A stretch of DNA of 64,000 nt from JBCCCJ01 sp039029315 (lineage in GTDB: Bacteria; Bacteroidota; Bacteroidia; J057): the NCBI GenBank assembly GCA_039029315.1, contig JBCCGK010000060.1, forward strand, positions 1-64,000, read 5' to 3'. The notes under the pieces were generated by a model. The model searched no databases and had not been told where the DNA came from. It saw only the letters and a program-made list of their open reading frames with translations. The stretch's first letter is position 1. Each line of letters begins with the position of its first letter. Positions 8,517 to 18,175 of this stretch are shown piece by piece. A program made the translations under genes and the position numbers.

Positions 8517-8650
8517 AAATAAATCATCAAAAAATGAAGCAGTGATTTTGTTCTGGATCAAGGCGCGAAACCCGAATTTAGTGTAGCTAAGTGAGGGTTG
8601 AGCAACGCAGAGTCAGAGCAAAAGCACAATTCAGAATAGATGATTTATTT
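8517..8650. repeat. 134-bp palindromic repeat element
   Basis: Terminal arms AAATAAATCATC (8517-8528) and GATGATTTATTT (8639-8650) are perfect reverse complements. The inner parts also pair imperfectly (for example around 8544-8556 with 8611-8625, and AACCC at 8569-8573 with GGGTT at 8595-8599), with a small TTAG/CTAA hairpin at the centre. It lies between two minus-strand T9SS genes, so it would be transcribed as a long hairpin if they share a transcript. No protein is encoded. A MITE-like or REP-like repeat is likely. Confidence 0.65.
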
Positions 8651-8744
8651 TGTCTCCATTCATTAGGGTGAAAAAATGGCCAACAATCAGTTTCCTAGAA
8701 AGAAGACGCCGCCATCAGAAGAAATGCTGCCTGGATGCCTGGAA

Positions 8745-9920
8745 TCAGTCATGCGATTGTTTGACAAGCTTGCCCACAAACACAATTCCTTGATCAGGTT
8801 GAGACAGAAACAAGCCATAAATCCCGACAGGAAGATGTTCCAGGGAGAGTTCGGTCACCCCTGAACCATCGGAAGCTTGCTGGCCAAGCTTTTCCCCCAT
8901 TAGATTGAACACCAGAATGTCTCCCCTTAATTGGGCTTGATGTCGAATCCTGATGATGTCTTGGAATGGGTTGGGAGAGACAGAGAAGGCTAAAGCCGCA
9001 GCATCAATAGAGGTTGCTCCACTATCCGAGACTCTGCCATCTATATCATAACGAGAAAAAAACTGCCAGATCTTTTCGGAGGCATCAAAATCCTGATTGG
9101 TTACTCCTGAAATAACGGATGATCCAGGCCAGGTATGCCCTCCATTGAATACTTTGTAGAACTCCACTTCAACACCATTGTCTCCATTGGCATTGACAAG
9201 ATGTTGAACTGTGCTGGCATCATTGGTTGAGGAATTGGGGACGCTAGAGATATCAGGCATCAAATCACAGTGATTGTGGTTAATCCAGTACTGCAATACA
9301 TTTTCAATTCCTGCTGACCAGGTATTGCCGGAATAAGGAACGACATTATCTGCGGTCCCATGAATCTGCATCACAGGTTTTGGTCGATCGGGGGTACAAC
9401 CAGAAGCGTTGGTGATCTGCCAGATGGTCATGCTCCCTGTGACAGAGGCCGCTGCGGCGATTCGGTCACTCAATCGACAAATCAAGGTATAACTCATATA
9501 GCCTCCATTGGACATACCGGTGCTATAGATTCTTCGTTCGTCAACATTGTAATTGGTAGCAAGCGAGTCAATCAACACATCAAAAAAGTTGATATCATTG
9601 ACCCCTGTCCCCCAATCTGCATTCCAGTGGGTAAGGCCACTTCCATCTCTCAATCCTGTGGGATGGACCAGCAGAAATCCCGCAGTATCCGCTATCGGGC
9701 GAAAGTCACCATATCCCATTTGCTGTTGGCCATTTCCAGTATATCCATGCAAGTTGAAGACCAGAGGAGCAGGTTCTGATGGAGAATAGCTTTCTGGCAC
9801 ATAGATGATATATGTCCGTTCACTCCCATCATGCCAGATGCTTTCATTCAGGGTTTGTTGTGCCAGGAGAGAGAAACTTCCTCCAAGGAGTAGAAGTAGA
9901 ACTAGATTCGTTTTCAGCAT
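8745..9920 (-). CDS. LpqC/PHB-depolymerase-like esterase with T9SS domain
   Basis: 391 residues from the ATG at 9920 (a second ATG at 9932 adds four residues). A signal peptide ends at 'LLAQQ'. The alpha/beta-hydrolase domain (25-300) belongs to the polyhydroxybutyrate depolymerase/feruloyl esterase-like group: 'LVFNLHGYTGNGQQQMGYG', the nucleophile elbow 'TGMSNGG' with Ser137, an acid in 'HGTADNVVPY' and the His in 'GGHTWPGS'. A T9SS sorting domain begins at about 'FSVSPNPFQD' and ends 'GKLVKQSHD'. It likely acts on an ester polymer or acylated polysaccharide outside the cell. The paralog at 10039-10959 lacks the sorting domain. Confidence 0.88.
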   Translation of the reverse strand: MLKTNLVLLLLLGGSFSLLAQQTLNESIWHDGSERTYIIYVPESYSPSEPAPLVFNLHGYTGNGQQQMGYGDFRPIADTAGFLLVHPTGLRDGSGLTHWNADWGTGVNDINFFDVLIDSLATNYNVDERRIYSTGMSNGGYMSYTLICRLSDRIAAAASVTGSMTIWQITNASGCTPDRPKPVMQIHGTADNVVPYSGNTWSAGIENVLQYWINHNHCDLMPDISSVPNSSTNDASTVQHLVNANGDNGVEVEFYKVFNGGHTWPGSSVISGVTNQDFDASEKIWQFFSRYDIDGRVSDSGATSIDAAALAFSVSPNPFQDIIRIRHQAQLRGDILVFNLMGEKLGQQASDGSGVTELSLEHLPVGIYGLFLSQPDQGIVFVGKLVKQSHD

Positions 9921-10038
9921 GAGATAGATCATTAATCAAGATGCAAGTAGATACGGTAGTGTTCAACAAATAAAAGCAAGGAAAGCGCAGTCTCCAAGAT
10001 GTGTTATAATCTTCTCAGGATTCGGTCCTTCTTCTGCT

Positions 10039-10959
10039 TCACTCCTCCTGAAGGAACTGCGAAAAAAATGCCCAGACGACTTCGCCGGTTTGGACGTCCT
10101 TATTGCCCCAGGAACCGGGCCAGTCGTGCTTTCCGTCCACAAGGGTAAATAGCCATACTTGCTCTGCCCGATTCGCACTGCTATGCTTTTCACTGACAAT
10201 AACACTTCCATCATTGGGATCAAGATCAGGCAAGGTGTCTGTTTCCACCTGCGTGCACTGATTGACTTTTTTCCAGAACTCAATGATCTCCTCTGTCCCT
10301 AGATATCCGCCATATTCCTCAGAATAATTGGAATCTCCCTTCCAAAGCGTGATTTGATCCCTTGTGCCGTGGATTTCAAAAATCGGAATTGGGCTGGCAT
10401 TGGCACAATCATCGAAGGTCGTCTGCATCATGCACCCGGCTACAGGAGCGACTGCTGTAAATAGATCAGGTTTCTGACAAGCCAGAACATAGCTCATATC
10501 TGCTCCATTAGACATCCCCGTACAGAAGAGGCTCTTCTTGCTGAGGGCATGGGTTTCTTGCAGGTATCGTGCAAGCGCTGACAAAAACTGAACATCATCG
10601 ATCTCAGGATTGGAATAGCCTGCATTCCAGGAGTTTTTGTTATCCGATCCGCGGTTGCCCTGAGGATAACAAATCATGAAGCCATGCTGATCCGCAACCG
10701 TGTTCATATTAGCATACCCCATCATGCCTTTGGCACTGCCACCAAATCCATGCAACACAAAGACCAACGGTGCTCCTTCAGGAAGATTCACAGGTTTGTA
10801 CAAAATATATGTGCGGTCGATCCCCCCGCTGGCGAAGGTGTATTCTTCTTGAGGCGGAAATTCGAGCATTGTCGCTTCGTCTGCAACAGCTAGAGACTCA
10901 TCAGCGAACAGAGGGAGCAGACACTGAAAAAACAGGCAAATGGGAATCAGGATACTCAT
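10039..10959 (-). CDS. LpqC/PHB-depolymerase-like secreted esterase
   Basis: 306 residues with a hydrophobic signal (1-20). Same family as the neighbour ending at 8745: 'LVFVLHGFGGSAKGMMGYA', 'TGMSNGADMSY' with Ser150 as nucleophile, 'EIHGTRDQ' and 'DGKHDWPGSWGN' for acid and His. There is no T9SS C-terminal domain; the protein ends at 'VWAFFSQFLQEE', so a periplasmic or otherwise exported form is expected. Its start codon overlaps the stop of the upstream MFS gene by four bases (ATGA type, 10956-10959), so the two are translationally coupled. That suggests uptake of a product released by the esterase. Confidence 0.87.
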   Translation of the reverse strand: MSILIPICLFFQCLLPLFADESLAVADEATMLEFPPQEEYTFASGGIDRTYILYKPVNLPEGAPLVFVLHGFGGSAKGMMGYANMNTVADQHGFMICYPQGNRGSDNKNSWNAGYSNPEIDDVQFLSALARYLQETHALSKKSLFCTGMSNGADMSYVLACQKPDLFTAVAPVAGCMMQTTFDDCANASPIPIFEIHGTRDQITLWKGDSNYSEEYGGYLGTEEIIEFWKKVNQCTQVETDTLPDLDPNDGSVIVSEKHSSANRAEQVWLFTLVDGKHDWPGSWGNKDVQTGEVVWAFFSQFLQEE

Positions 10960-12134
10960 GAGGCATCAGTCTTAGGGTTTTTGTATAGAAACTGTAAATA
11001 TATTCCGGCCAAAAAGGTCATCGCAGCTGCAGCATAATAGGTTCTCGGAAAGAAGGCAGGATTGTTATCATACATCCAGGCTGAGAACAAGGCTCCCGCA
11101 CCAATCCCAACTTCCAATGCGATGTAGACCGTAGCCATATATCTGCCCCTTTTGCTCTCTGGACTGATGTCGATGACCCAGGCAAATACAGCAGGAGAGG
11201 CAATGCCTGTAGAAAATCCCAATGCCCCTGATGCAAGCATGAGTTCAGTAACGGTACTTACATGGCCAAAAAAGATGAGGGACAACACCACAAATATCAC
11301 TGAGATTTTGATGACCTTGACCCGACCATATCGATCTGAGGCTTTTCCTGCGACAAGCCTGGAAATGATGGTGCAGACAGTAAAACTGGTAAACAACAAG
11401 CCTTTATTCTTCATCCCTACATAGGCGGCCTGATCGGGTGAAATGGTCAACAAAATGCCAAAGGTAACATAGATCAAAGCTGTCACGATTGCCACCGGCA
11501 TGGCTTTGGGCTCAATAATTTCCTGCGGACTCAATTTGAGCATGGATGTGCGAAACTTCTGTGGCTCAGGCAGGGTTTCTTTCAGATTCATCAGGATAAC
11601 AATTGAAATCAGAGCGATGGCTGAGGAGACATAAAACATCACATCCATCGAGTACTCCAGGACCAGATAGCTTCCAATGGGAGGGAACATCGAAGCCCCC
11701 AGTGTCATACTGACTCCCATAATCCCCATGGCTTCCCCACGCCTTTGAATCGGCACAATATCTGCAGCAAAAGCAGTGGCAGCGGTAGGCTTGAAGCCCG
11801 TAGAGAATCCATGAAAGAATCGCAAGGCCAGAAAACCAGCAATTGTTGTCAGCAATGGATACAACAAGCTACACACAACACACACCAGAGTCCCAAATAC
11901 CATCAGTGGCACCCTTCCCACTGTATCTGCCAATTTCCCACTAAAAGGCCGGGACAAGCCTGCTGACAGAGTGAAAAATGAAATAATAAATCCTTTGTAA
12001 TCCTCTCCTCCCATACTGCTCAAAAAGGCTGGCAGCTCAGGAATGATCATATTAAAGCTGCCCGAAAACAGCACATTGCTGATGCAAAGAAGAAGAAATG
12101 GGGTGGTATAGAGCTTGGAAGGAGGTTGATCCAT
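10956..12134 (-). CDS. MFS transporter
   Basis: 392 residues from the ATG at 12134; the longer reading to 12287 adds a polar stretch atypical for the family. Twelve hydrophobic segments are apparent. The cytoplasmic loop 2-3 motif is visible as 'GKLADTVGRVPLM' and its repeat in the second half as 'GKASDRYGRVKVI', both standard MFS features. Closest in style to drug or sugar exporters of the TetA-like/EmrD-like group, though substrate cannot be assigned. Coupled by a four-base overlap to the esterase gene ending at 10039. Inner-membrane location. Confidence 0.88.
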   Translation of the reverse strand: MDQPPSKLYTTPFLLLCISNVLFSGSFNMIIPELPAFLSSMGGEDYKGFIISFFTLSAGLSRPFSGKLADTVGRVPLMVFGTLVCVVCSLLYPLLTTIAGFLALRFFHGFSTGFKPTAATAFAADIVPIQRRGEAMGIMGVSMTLGASMFPPIGSYLVLEYSMDVMFYVSSAIALISIVILMNLKETLPEPQKFRTSMLKLSPQEIIEPKAMPVAIVTALIYVTFGILLTISPDQAAYVGMKNKGLLFTSFTVCTIISRLVAGKASDRYGRVKVIKISVIFVVLSLIFFGHVSTVTELMLASGALGFSTGIASPAVFAWVIDISPESKRGRYMATVYIALEVGIGAGALFSAWMYDNNPAFFPRTYYAAAAMTFLAGIYLQFLYKNPKTDAS

Positions 12135-12374
12135 TCGCAAAGGTAAGGATTCTGACTGGAAGTGAATCAGAAACTGTTTAAATTTTGGGAATAGAGGAAA
12201 AACTTGAATGTGGGATTCTGCCAACTCATCTATGCATCGAGAAATGATATTCGGGGAATCCTCTGAGCCTGATTCGAATACCAGCAATCGGACTATAGAT
12301 TCCCCAGGATTCCCCCGAATCTGCTGCCTGTCATGGAGATCGAAGTGCAGGATTGGAAGTCATATCGACTTTTT

Positions 12375-15300
12375 TTACTCAGTACCTGTCGGACCACCAA
12401 CTGGCTGGGCAACTGAAGGAGGAAACAGCCATGCAGGAGGCACATTCCCTTTAGCTCCAATTGTCTGAGTGGTTTTGATCCAGTAGCCTTTTCCATTTTC
12501 CAAACTAGTCAGTGTATTGAGATAGGTCGGAAGAGAAGGGTCAAATATCTGAATCCCCTCATCGAATCCAATCAGGTAGGCCAGACTCCCATCGGCAATA
12601 TAAGAGGAGAAGAAATTCTCCGGTGTAGTGGATTGCTGCGGAAGATACGCAATCAAATTCCATCCCTGATTCCAAAGACCTTGATAGGCAACTGGGATCG
12701 GATGGCCGGACAAAAGAAGGGTATCTGGAGTGGTGACCTTCACCCAATAGGCACCTCCAAGTCTGATTTTCTGTAAACTGTTCTGGGTCGATGTGGGATC
12801 ATAGGTGAGCGTAGCCCCATCAAAACCAGCAATGTGAATCAGATTGGCGGAATCTATTCCATGCGCGGCGGAAAAAACCGCACTGATCAACTGAGAATCC
12901 GGGAATACGTCAAATGAAATCAGGTTCCATCCTGCTTTGAGGACAAGGGTGTCATGGACAAGCGTATCCGGCAAGCCAACAGGTGAGATCACTTCCGGGG
13001 TGATCACAGGCTCATTGGAATCAAAATAGATCGCAGCACCATTGCGGATGGTATCGCCGAACACCATGGGTTCGTCAGTTTGAATCTCAAACAACACATA
13101 GCCCTGGCTCGCTTGCAGATTCGCCCCGCTGTCTGGAAGAAGAATATTGGGAAAAGTCCAACTAGGATTTCCCTCCGGACTGATGTCAAATTGATAGGCA
13201 TGACTCCCTCCTAGCGGTCGAATGCTCAGCGGATCAAGTTGAGAATCCAGCGTATCAAGAATTTGAACAAAGTAGGCCGTATCTGTACCGGTATTTTGGA
13301 ACCGAATGGTATAGGTGAACTGATCTGTGCCAGGAGGCACATCTCCGTCAGGTTCTACGAGTTTGTCATTCGGATCATAAGATCCAACGAGAACATCTGT
13401 TCGCAATCGAAAATTATCCAGGGGATTGATCTCAAAACTATCAACCAAAGCATTAGCCTGTACCTGTATCGAATCTCCCAATGATCCCAAAGGAGTGAAA
13501 CAGAGGTGAGCAAGTCGGGCTTCATGGAGAGGCAGGCTATCCAATGACCACCTCAAGAGGGAATCGCCTATACTGGATACCCCAGTGGAAAGTCCAGGAA
13601 GAAAGATAAGTTCCTGATTGTCATACAAAAATTCAATTACTCCTGTTGCCGTATCTGTCCCCAAATTATAATACAAGACATCATAGCAAACCGGAAAATT
13701 AGGATTAGGAGGCGCTGGACATATGATCGATACATTCACATCCACGATTTGGGAATCAGGCGCACTCTCCACCAGTCCCAGGTTCAGTGTATAGGGTCCA
13801 GTGATCTGTACTTGGGTAAATTCTGTCGAATCGGCTGGACAGACCCATTCATAATACTCCTGCGGCAAAATCCGAAAATTGTACAACCCGGTGGACAATT
13901 GGAAGGAATACTGTCCATCTTGCCCAGGATAGACATATTGCGGTCCAGGGGTGATTTCCAGCACATGTCCAGTGGCAGGAGCTTCTGTGCCATCATAGAC
14001 ACAATTGAGGCTATCTTCGAGGTAGACCCGACCGGAAATCGGATGACATTCTACGGCCCCATTGCCCAGACAGGGGAGATCTTCAATCTGTCTGTAGGCC
14101 AACCCTCGCTGGGACCGTTGAACGAACAAATAGGGCTTGATGTATTGCAATGAGCCATAGCCGGGAGTGGAAAAATGAACTCCATCTGTTAGGTTTCCCC
14201 CAATATCAATCCAGGACTGACCTGAATCTTGAGACCAGGCAATACCGAACACATTTGAACGAAACAATTGTCCGGAAGCACTGACAAGGGAGTAATTTCC
14301 CCAGCTGGAATCAACGATTTGATAACTCGCACCGAAGTCTTCCGTCATATACAATTCCTGATAGCTAAAATAGATCCTGTTATCAATAGCGGCAATGAAG
14401 GGATATTGAGAAGCGTTCCATGCCAAATTATTGGGCACATCAAAGAAAGTCCAATTGGCCCCAGAATCAAGGGAGTGATAAATCCCTTCATAGGTTGCTG
14501 CAAAAATGACTGTATCATTGGCCCAGACGTCGATCACGGACCCGTTAAAAGCACTTATCTGAAAATTCAGCCCTTCATCCAGAGAAATAGATAATATTCC
14601 CGAATACGCCATGGTGAAAGGCCCATGTTTGGCAATTCGCTTGACAGCAAAAAGAGAAGAACTCCAACTTTGGCCATTGTCAGCAGTTCGAAAATAGGTA
14701 TCACCTGAGGTAGGAGGACCTGCCACAGCCACAATGACAGAGTCACTGATTCGCATAATAGATTCTATCCCTTGAGTTGTATTCAGTCCGTATAATTCAG
14801 GAATGTGAGAAACATTCCAACTGTCTCCCTGATCAGTAGATGAAAAGCTTGTGGGTCTGATTCCCCTCGACAAACCCATCCAGAAACTGTCCAATACGGA
14901 TATCTGATTCAGAGAAAAGGAGGAAGGGCCACCGATCCCATCAAAAACTGTTTCCCAACTTGCCCCGAGATCTGTGGTCTTGATCAAGGGATATTCTCCA
15001 TAGGTGGCATACAGATCTCCTTCAATGACAGCCAGGGAATAAAATGTCGAATCTTTGTGAGGAAGAGGGATGGGTCCATGATATTGCCAAGCAACACTGA
15101 TTGGATTGGGAGAAGTAAAGAGACCATCCGCTGTCCCTGCATAAAAGGTCGTTCCATCATAGTCCAGGCCTTTTACTCTATGGCCATTGGGCAAATCAGG
15201 CCCTGCCTGCCATGTCGCTCCGCTGTCTACTGAGAAATGAAAACTTGTATCCAAAGGAGCACTGCTAGTGGTTTGGGGAGTGGTCCACATCAATAGCGTG

Positions 15301-15968
15301 TCTCCCATCTCAAACACCTCCCGCCCCCGAAAGAAGTAAGCATAGATATATTGATGGACAGTCATATTGAAGGCAGTATCCAGAATGAATATCAAATGAT
15401 GCGGATGATTGCTTACTGCATAGAACCGATCGTTCGAAGCACGAATGCTTTGAATTGAACCGGGGACATCTGTCTGAGTTATTGGATCAGAGTATATGGC
15501 ATTCCAGCTCAAGCCAGCATCCGATGAACCGTAGAATATTCCTGAATTGGTAGACGTGCCATTTTTTTTATAAGCCAAAAGGACAGAATCACCAATGATA
15601 TCCATGTATTGAATCTCCGTATTCAATACGATCTGGAAGTTCACTCCCCCATCATCTGACCGCAGCAGTGCATTATCCATTTGCACAAAGACAAGATTGC
15701 CAAATACAAATACCGGATTGTCGACAATACCGGGATAGGTCAGGGTGCTATCAAAATATCTTCGCTCCCAACTCAAGCCAGCATCAGTGGACTGAAAAAT
15801 CCCTTCTCTGAAAGCATAAAACAGGATGCTATCATTTCCGACGACTCTCTGTCTAGGATGGTTGGGTAGCGGTGCCCATGTCCATTGCGAGACTGCCACA
15901 TCGATGCTGAGAACAAAAAGCAGACATAGGCAGAGCAGGTGCCGCGGATGGTGAGAAAAGGTTTTCAT
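12375..15968 (-). CDS. Giant secreted propeller protein with DUF7619-like domain
   Basis: 1197 residues with a signal peptide (1-27, ending 'DVAVSQ'). Residues 30-630 are a sortilin/BNR-type beta-propeller with many 'S.DSG..W' type blades ('STDAGLSWERRYFD', 'SVDSGATWQAGPD', 'SLDSGANWTFFD'). A Cys-rich linker ('CHPISGRVYLEDSLNC') leads into a conserved-repeat region. Around residue 870 a block starting 'YDPNDKLVEPDGDVPPGT' matches the DUF7619-type domain common in Bacteroidota surface proteins. The C-terminus has two related segments containing 'GWNLIS' and 'GWNLIA', and a short Pro-rich tail instead of a canonical T9SS domain. Likely a surface or extracellular adhesion or structural protein; sialidase activity is not supported by Asp-box count alone. 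Confidence 0.82.
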   Translation of the reverse strand: MKTFSHHPRHLLCLCLLFVLSIDVAVSQWTWAPLPNHPRQRVVGNDSILFYAFREGIFQSTDAGLSWERRYFDSTLTYPGIVDNPVFVFGNLVFVQMDNALLRSDDGGVNFQIVLNTEIQYMDIIGDSVLLAYKKNGTSTNSGIFYGSSDAGLSWNAIYSDPITQTDVPGSIQSIRASNDRFYAVSNHPHHLIFILDTAFNMTVHQYIYAYFFRGREVFEMGDTLLMWTTPQTTSSAPLDTSFHFSVDSGATWQAGPDLPNGHRVKGLDYDGTTFYAGTADGLFTSPNPISVAWQYHGPIPLPHKDSTFYSLAVIEGDLYATYGEYPLIKTTDLGASWETVFDGIGGPSSFSLNQISVLDSFWMGLSRGIRPTSFSSTDQGDSWNVSHIPELYGLNTTQGIESIMRISDSVIVAVAGPPTSGDTYFRTADNGQSWSSSLFAVKRIAKHGPFTMAYSGILSISLDEGLNFQISAFNGSVIDVWANDTVIFAATYEGIYHSLDSGANWTFFDVPNNLAWNASQYPFIAAIDNRIYFSYQELYMTEDFGASYQIVDSSWGNYSLVSASGQLFRSNVFGIAWSQDSGQSWIDIGGNLTDGVHFSTPGYGSLQYIKPYLFVQRSQRGLAYRQIEDLPCLGNGAVECHPISGRVYLEDSLNCVYDGTEAPATGHVLEITPGPQYVYPGQDGQYSFQLSTGLYNFRILPQEYYEWVCPADSTEFTQVQITGPYTLNLGLVESAPDSQIVDVNVSIICPAPPNPNFPVCYDVLYYNLGTDTATGVIEFLYDNQELIFLPGLSTGVSSIGDSLLRWSLDSLPLHEARLAHLCFTPLGSLGDSIQVQANALVDSFEINPLDNFRLRTDVLVGSYDPNDKLVEPDGDVPPGTDQFTYTIRFQNTGTDTAYFVQILDTLDSQLDPLSIRPLGGSHAYQFDISPEGNPSWTFPNILLPDSGANLQASQGYVLFEIQTDEPMVFGDTIRNGAAIYFDSNEPVITPEVISPVGLPDTLVHDTLVLKAGWNLISFDVFPDSQLISAVFSAAHGIDSANLIHIAGFDGATLTYDPTSTQNSLQKIRLGGAYWVKVTTPDTLLLSGHPIPVAYQGLWNQGWNLIAYLPQQSTTPENFFSSYIADGSLAYLIGFDEGIQIFDPSLPTYLNTLTSLENGKGYWIKTTQTIGAKGNVPPAWLFPPSVAQPVGGPTGTE

Positions 15969-15993
15969 GAGTAGTAGACTGAAGTAAGTTGAT

Positions 15994-16001
15994 CAAATCT
16001 A
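15994..16001 (-). promoter_or_regulatory. -7 promoter box of the giant propeller gene
   Basis: The minus strand reads TAGATTTG, an exact match to the Bacteroidota -7 consensus TAnnTTTG, 26 bases upstream of the ATG at 15968. No clear -33 TTTG is seen at the usual spacing, so this is a half-supported promoter. Confidence 0.4.
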
Positions 16002-16135
16002 CCTCAAAACTCGAACTTTTCCCAGCCAATAAAATAAGGCCTCCCTCCCCGAAAGGCAGCAGCTCTACTGTCTGTTTTCAGGAATTAGGAAGCCCCCGTC
16101 TTACCAAATTTTCAATTACTGTCGAAACAGTTTTT

Positions 16136-18052
16136 TTATTCTTTGATCAGTTTGAGAATGGTCTGTTTATGCTCTGCTTTCAGATGCAGAAAATAGATGC
16201 CAGATGGCGCCTGAATGTCCAAGGAGATGTGCTGAACATGGCGAAGGTCTCGATGTTGAATGAGTCGTCCTCTGATGTCTCTGAGATGTAATTGAAGCGC
16301 AGCATGCAATTCCCCCAATTCCAGCTGAAAACTGCCGTTTGAGGGATTCGGATATACCGTAGCATTCAGTTCAGGAAATCTGTCTAGCCCTACTGTGCTA
16401 ATTACAAAACAGTCCGAGGTATCACTACAGGCTCCTGTCGTCAACACACAGGCATAACTACCATTTTCTTTGGCTACAAAATTTCGCTCTGTGGCCCCTT
16501 CGATGGCTATATATCCTAAATTGCAATCCACCCATTGATAATGGGTATGTTCCAGTTCTTCAGCAGTCAACGTAAAGCTGTTCTGACTGATACTTGCGAT
16601 TGGAGGGGTACAGGTACTGATCTTGAGGAGAAAGATGTCCTTGTCCCCCTGACTGACAAATTCTGTCCCGGCAAAGGCATACTCGAATGCTGCGGTATCA
16701 GAAAAATGACCAGCAACATATACATTGTCCAATGGGTCCACAGCGAGTGCGTTACCCGCATCATCTCCAGGGCCTCCAAAAGATTCTATCCACAACAAAT
16801 GTCCAGCAGTATCCAGCTTGCTCAGATACATATCGGCTCCCCCATTGCTTGATAGCACAACAGAAGCGGAAGAAGGGTCCATGTCTGGTTCTCCATAATA
16901 ATATCCAGCAAGATATAGTTCCTGCCTCGATGTAAGAGCAAGTGAGACGCCTTGTTCACCGGATATGCCTCCCATCGATTTTGTCCATCGAAATATGCCA
17001 TTTGCATCCAGCTTGACCAGGAAGATGTCCCATGCGCCTGCACTGTTCAGACTCAGGGTAGGATCAAGCACATGAATAGAATCACAATGCAGACTGCTGT
17101 TGAAGTACCCGGTTATATAGGAATTTCCGACGGCATCGGCCTCTATGGACAAGCCAAACTCAAGGGCTGGCCCACCAAGACTCCTCGCCCATTCAATCTG
17201 ACCATCTGCCTGAAATTTACAGATGAAGATGTCTGTAAAGGCATCTGCTATCAACACCAAAGAATCAGGAGAAGGATCAAAATCAGCCGTTCGCCCAAAA
17301 TATCCGGTAACATACACATTCTCCGCCCCGTCAAGTGAAAGCCCTTGCGCCCAATCATTGCTTTCAGCTCCTCCCAGTGCATGTGCCCAAATCACCTCTC
17401 CCGAGGAAGACATTTTGAGAAGAAATCCATCTTCAAATCTGTTACTCAAGAGGGTTTGGGAACCCGTAGCACTGCTGTATTGCATGGAATCGGAAAAGTA
17501 GCCTGCCAGATACAGATTGCCAGATGTGCCGACCTCCATGGACATGCCAGCATCCCGCCTGCTTCCTCCCATCGACTGTGCCCAAAGGAAGTTGCCATAG
17601 GGGTCCAGTTTGAGAACAAAAATATCCTCATCTCCTGCGCTACTCAGATTCCATACGTCTACGGAAGGATCAAAATCCACGGTCCCTCTAAATGAGCCTG
17701 TCACATAGACATTCCCATCTGAATCCAGCTGAAGTGATCTGCCATAATCCTGTGCGGAACTTCCAAAAGATCGTGTCCAAAGATGCTCGCCCGAAGGGCC
17801 CTGTTTGCTTACGTATATATCTTCTTCGCCAAAACTAATCAAGGAAACGGATTGTTCTCCAGGATCAAAGTCTACCATTGAACGAAACCAACCTGTAGAG
17901 TACACATTTTCTTCAACATCTACAGCAATCGCAGTGCTGCGGTCTTCTGCTGGTCCTCCGATGGTGCTTGCCCAACTGAGATGTTCCACTTGAGAAAATA
18001 AAAGTGAGGGTGATGCAAAATACATCAAGGCCAATAGAAACCCATGTTTCAT
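16136..18052 (-). CDS. SBBP-repeat propeller protein with T9SS domain
   Basis: 638 residues. A signal peptide (1-20) ends at 'LLFSQ'. Residues 25-480 hold about eight SBBP-type repeats of roughly 55-60 residues, each with 'D..GNVYVTGSF.GTVDFDP' and 'WA.S.GG...D.G' signatures, forming a beta-propeller. A short Ig-like segment with paired Cys residues ('CNLGYIAIEGATERNF') follows. The C-terminus from 'ATVYPNPSNGSFQ' to 'TILKLIKE' is a type A T9SS sorting domain. The protein is therefore exported and probably anchored on the cell surface. Function beyond a structural or binding role is not visible. Confidence 0.87.
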   Translation of the reverse strand: MKHGFLLALMYFASPSLLFSQVEHLSWASTIGGPAEDRSTAIAVDVEENVYSTGWFRSMVDFDPGEQSVSLISFGEEDIYVSKQGPSGEHLWTRSFGSSAQDYGRSLQLDSDGNVYVTGSFRGTVDFDPSVDVWNLSSAGDEDIFVLKLDPYGNFLWAQSMGGSRRDAGMSMEVGTSGNLYLAGYFSDSMQYSSATGSQTLLSNRFEDGFLLKMSSSGEVIWAHALGGAESNDWAQGLSLDGAENVYVTGYFGRTADFDPSPDSLVLIADAFTDIFICKFQADGQIEWARSLGGPALEFGLSIEADAVGNSYITGYFNSSLHCDSIHVLDPTLSLNSAGAWDIFLVKLDANGIFRWTKSMGGISGEQGVSLALTSRQELYLAGYYYGEPDMDPSSASVVLSSNGGADMYLSKLDTAGHLLWIESFGGPGDDAGNALAVDPLDNVYVAGHFSDTAAFEYAFAGTEFVSQGDKDIFLLKISTCTPPIASISQNSFTLTAEELEHTHYQWVDCNLGYIAIEGATERNFVAKENGSYACVLTTGACSDTSDCFVISTVGLDRFPELNATVYPNPSNGSFQLELGELHAALQLHLRDIRGRLIQHRDLRHVQHISLDIQAPSGIYFLHLKAEHKQTILKLIKE

Positions 18053-18067
18053 GATTCAGAGATTATG

Positions 18068-18102
18068 GTGGACAAATGCAAAAAGGCATGTAGTGTGTCC
18101 AC
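18068..18102. promoter_or_regulatory. Nested inverted repeat in the 18053-18175 gap
   Basis: Outer arms GTGGACA (18068-18074) and TGTCCAC (18096-18102) are perfect. An inner pair ATGC/GCAT lies within. It sits 16 bases upstream of the SBBP protein start, on the transcript leader, after the stop of the response-regulator gene. No T tract follows, so an RNA leader structure or an operator is possible. Confidence 0.35.
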
Positions 18103-18175
18103 TTCTCTCTATGTGTGACATTTTGTTCGGGTAAACAGATTTTGCCAAAATGAATTGCGGAAACCTAAACCTTCC

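Noticed and set aside
8676..8864. 62-aa plus-strand frame
   Set aside because: Antisense to the T9SS end of the esterase; no features of its own.
12138..12145. TACCTTTG -7 box on the minus strand near the MFS start
   Set aside because: It lies only three bases before the ATG at 12134, too close for a transcript carrying that start; the next ATG is inside the first membrane helix.
12375..15968. Sialidase annotation for the BNR-type repeats
   Set aside because: Asp-box-like blades occur in many propellers; no sialidase catalytic Arg triad or Tyr/Glu pair is visible.
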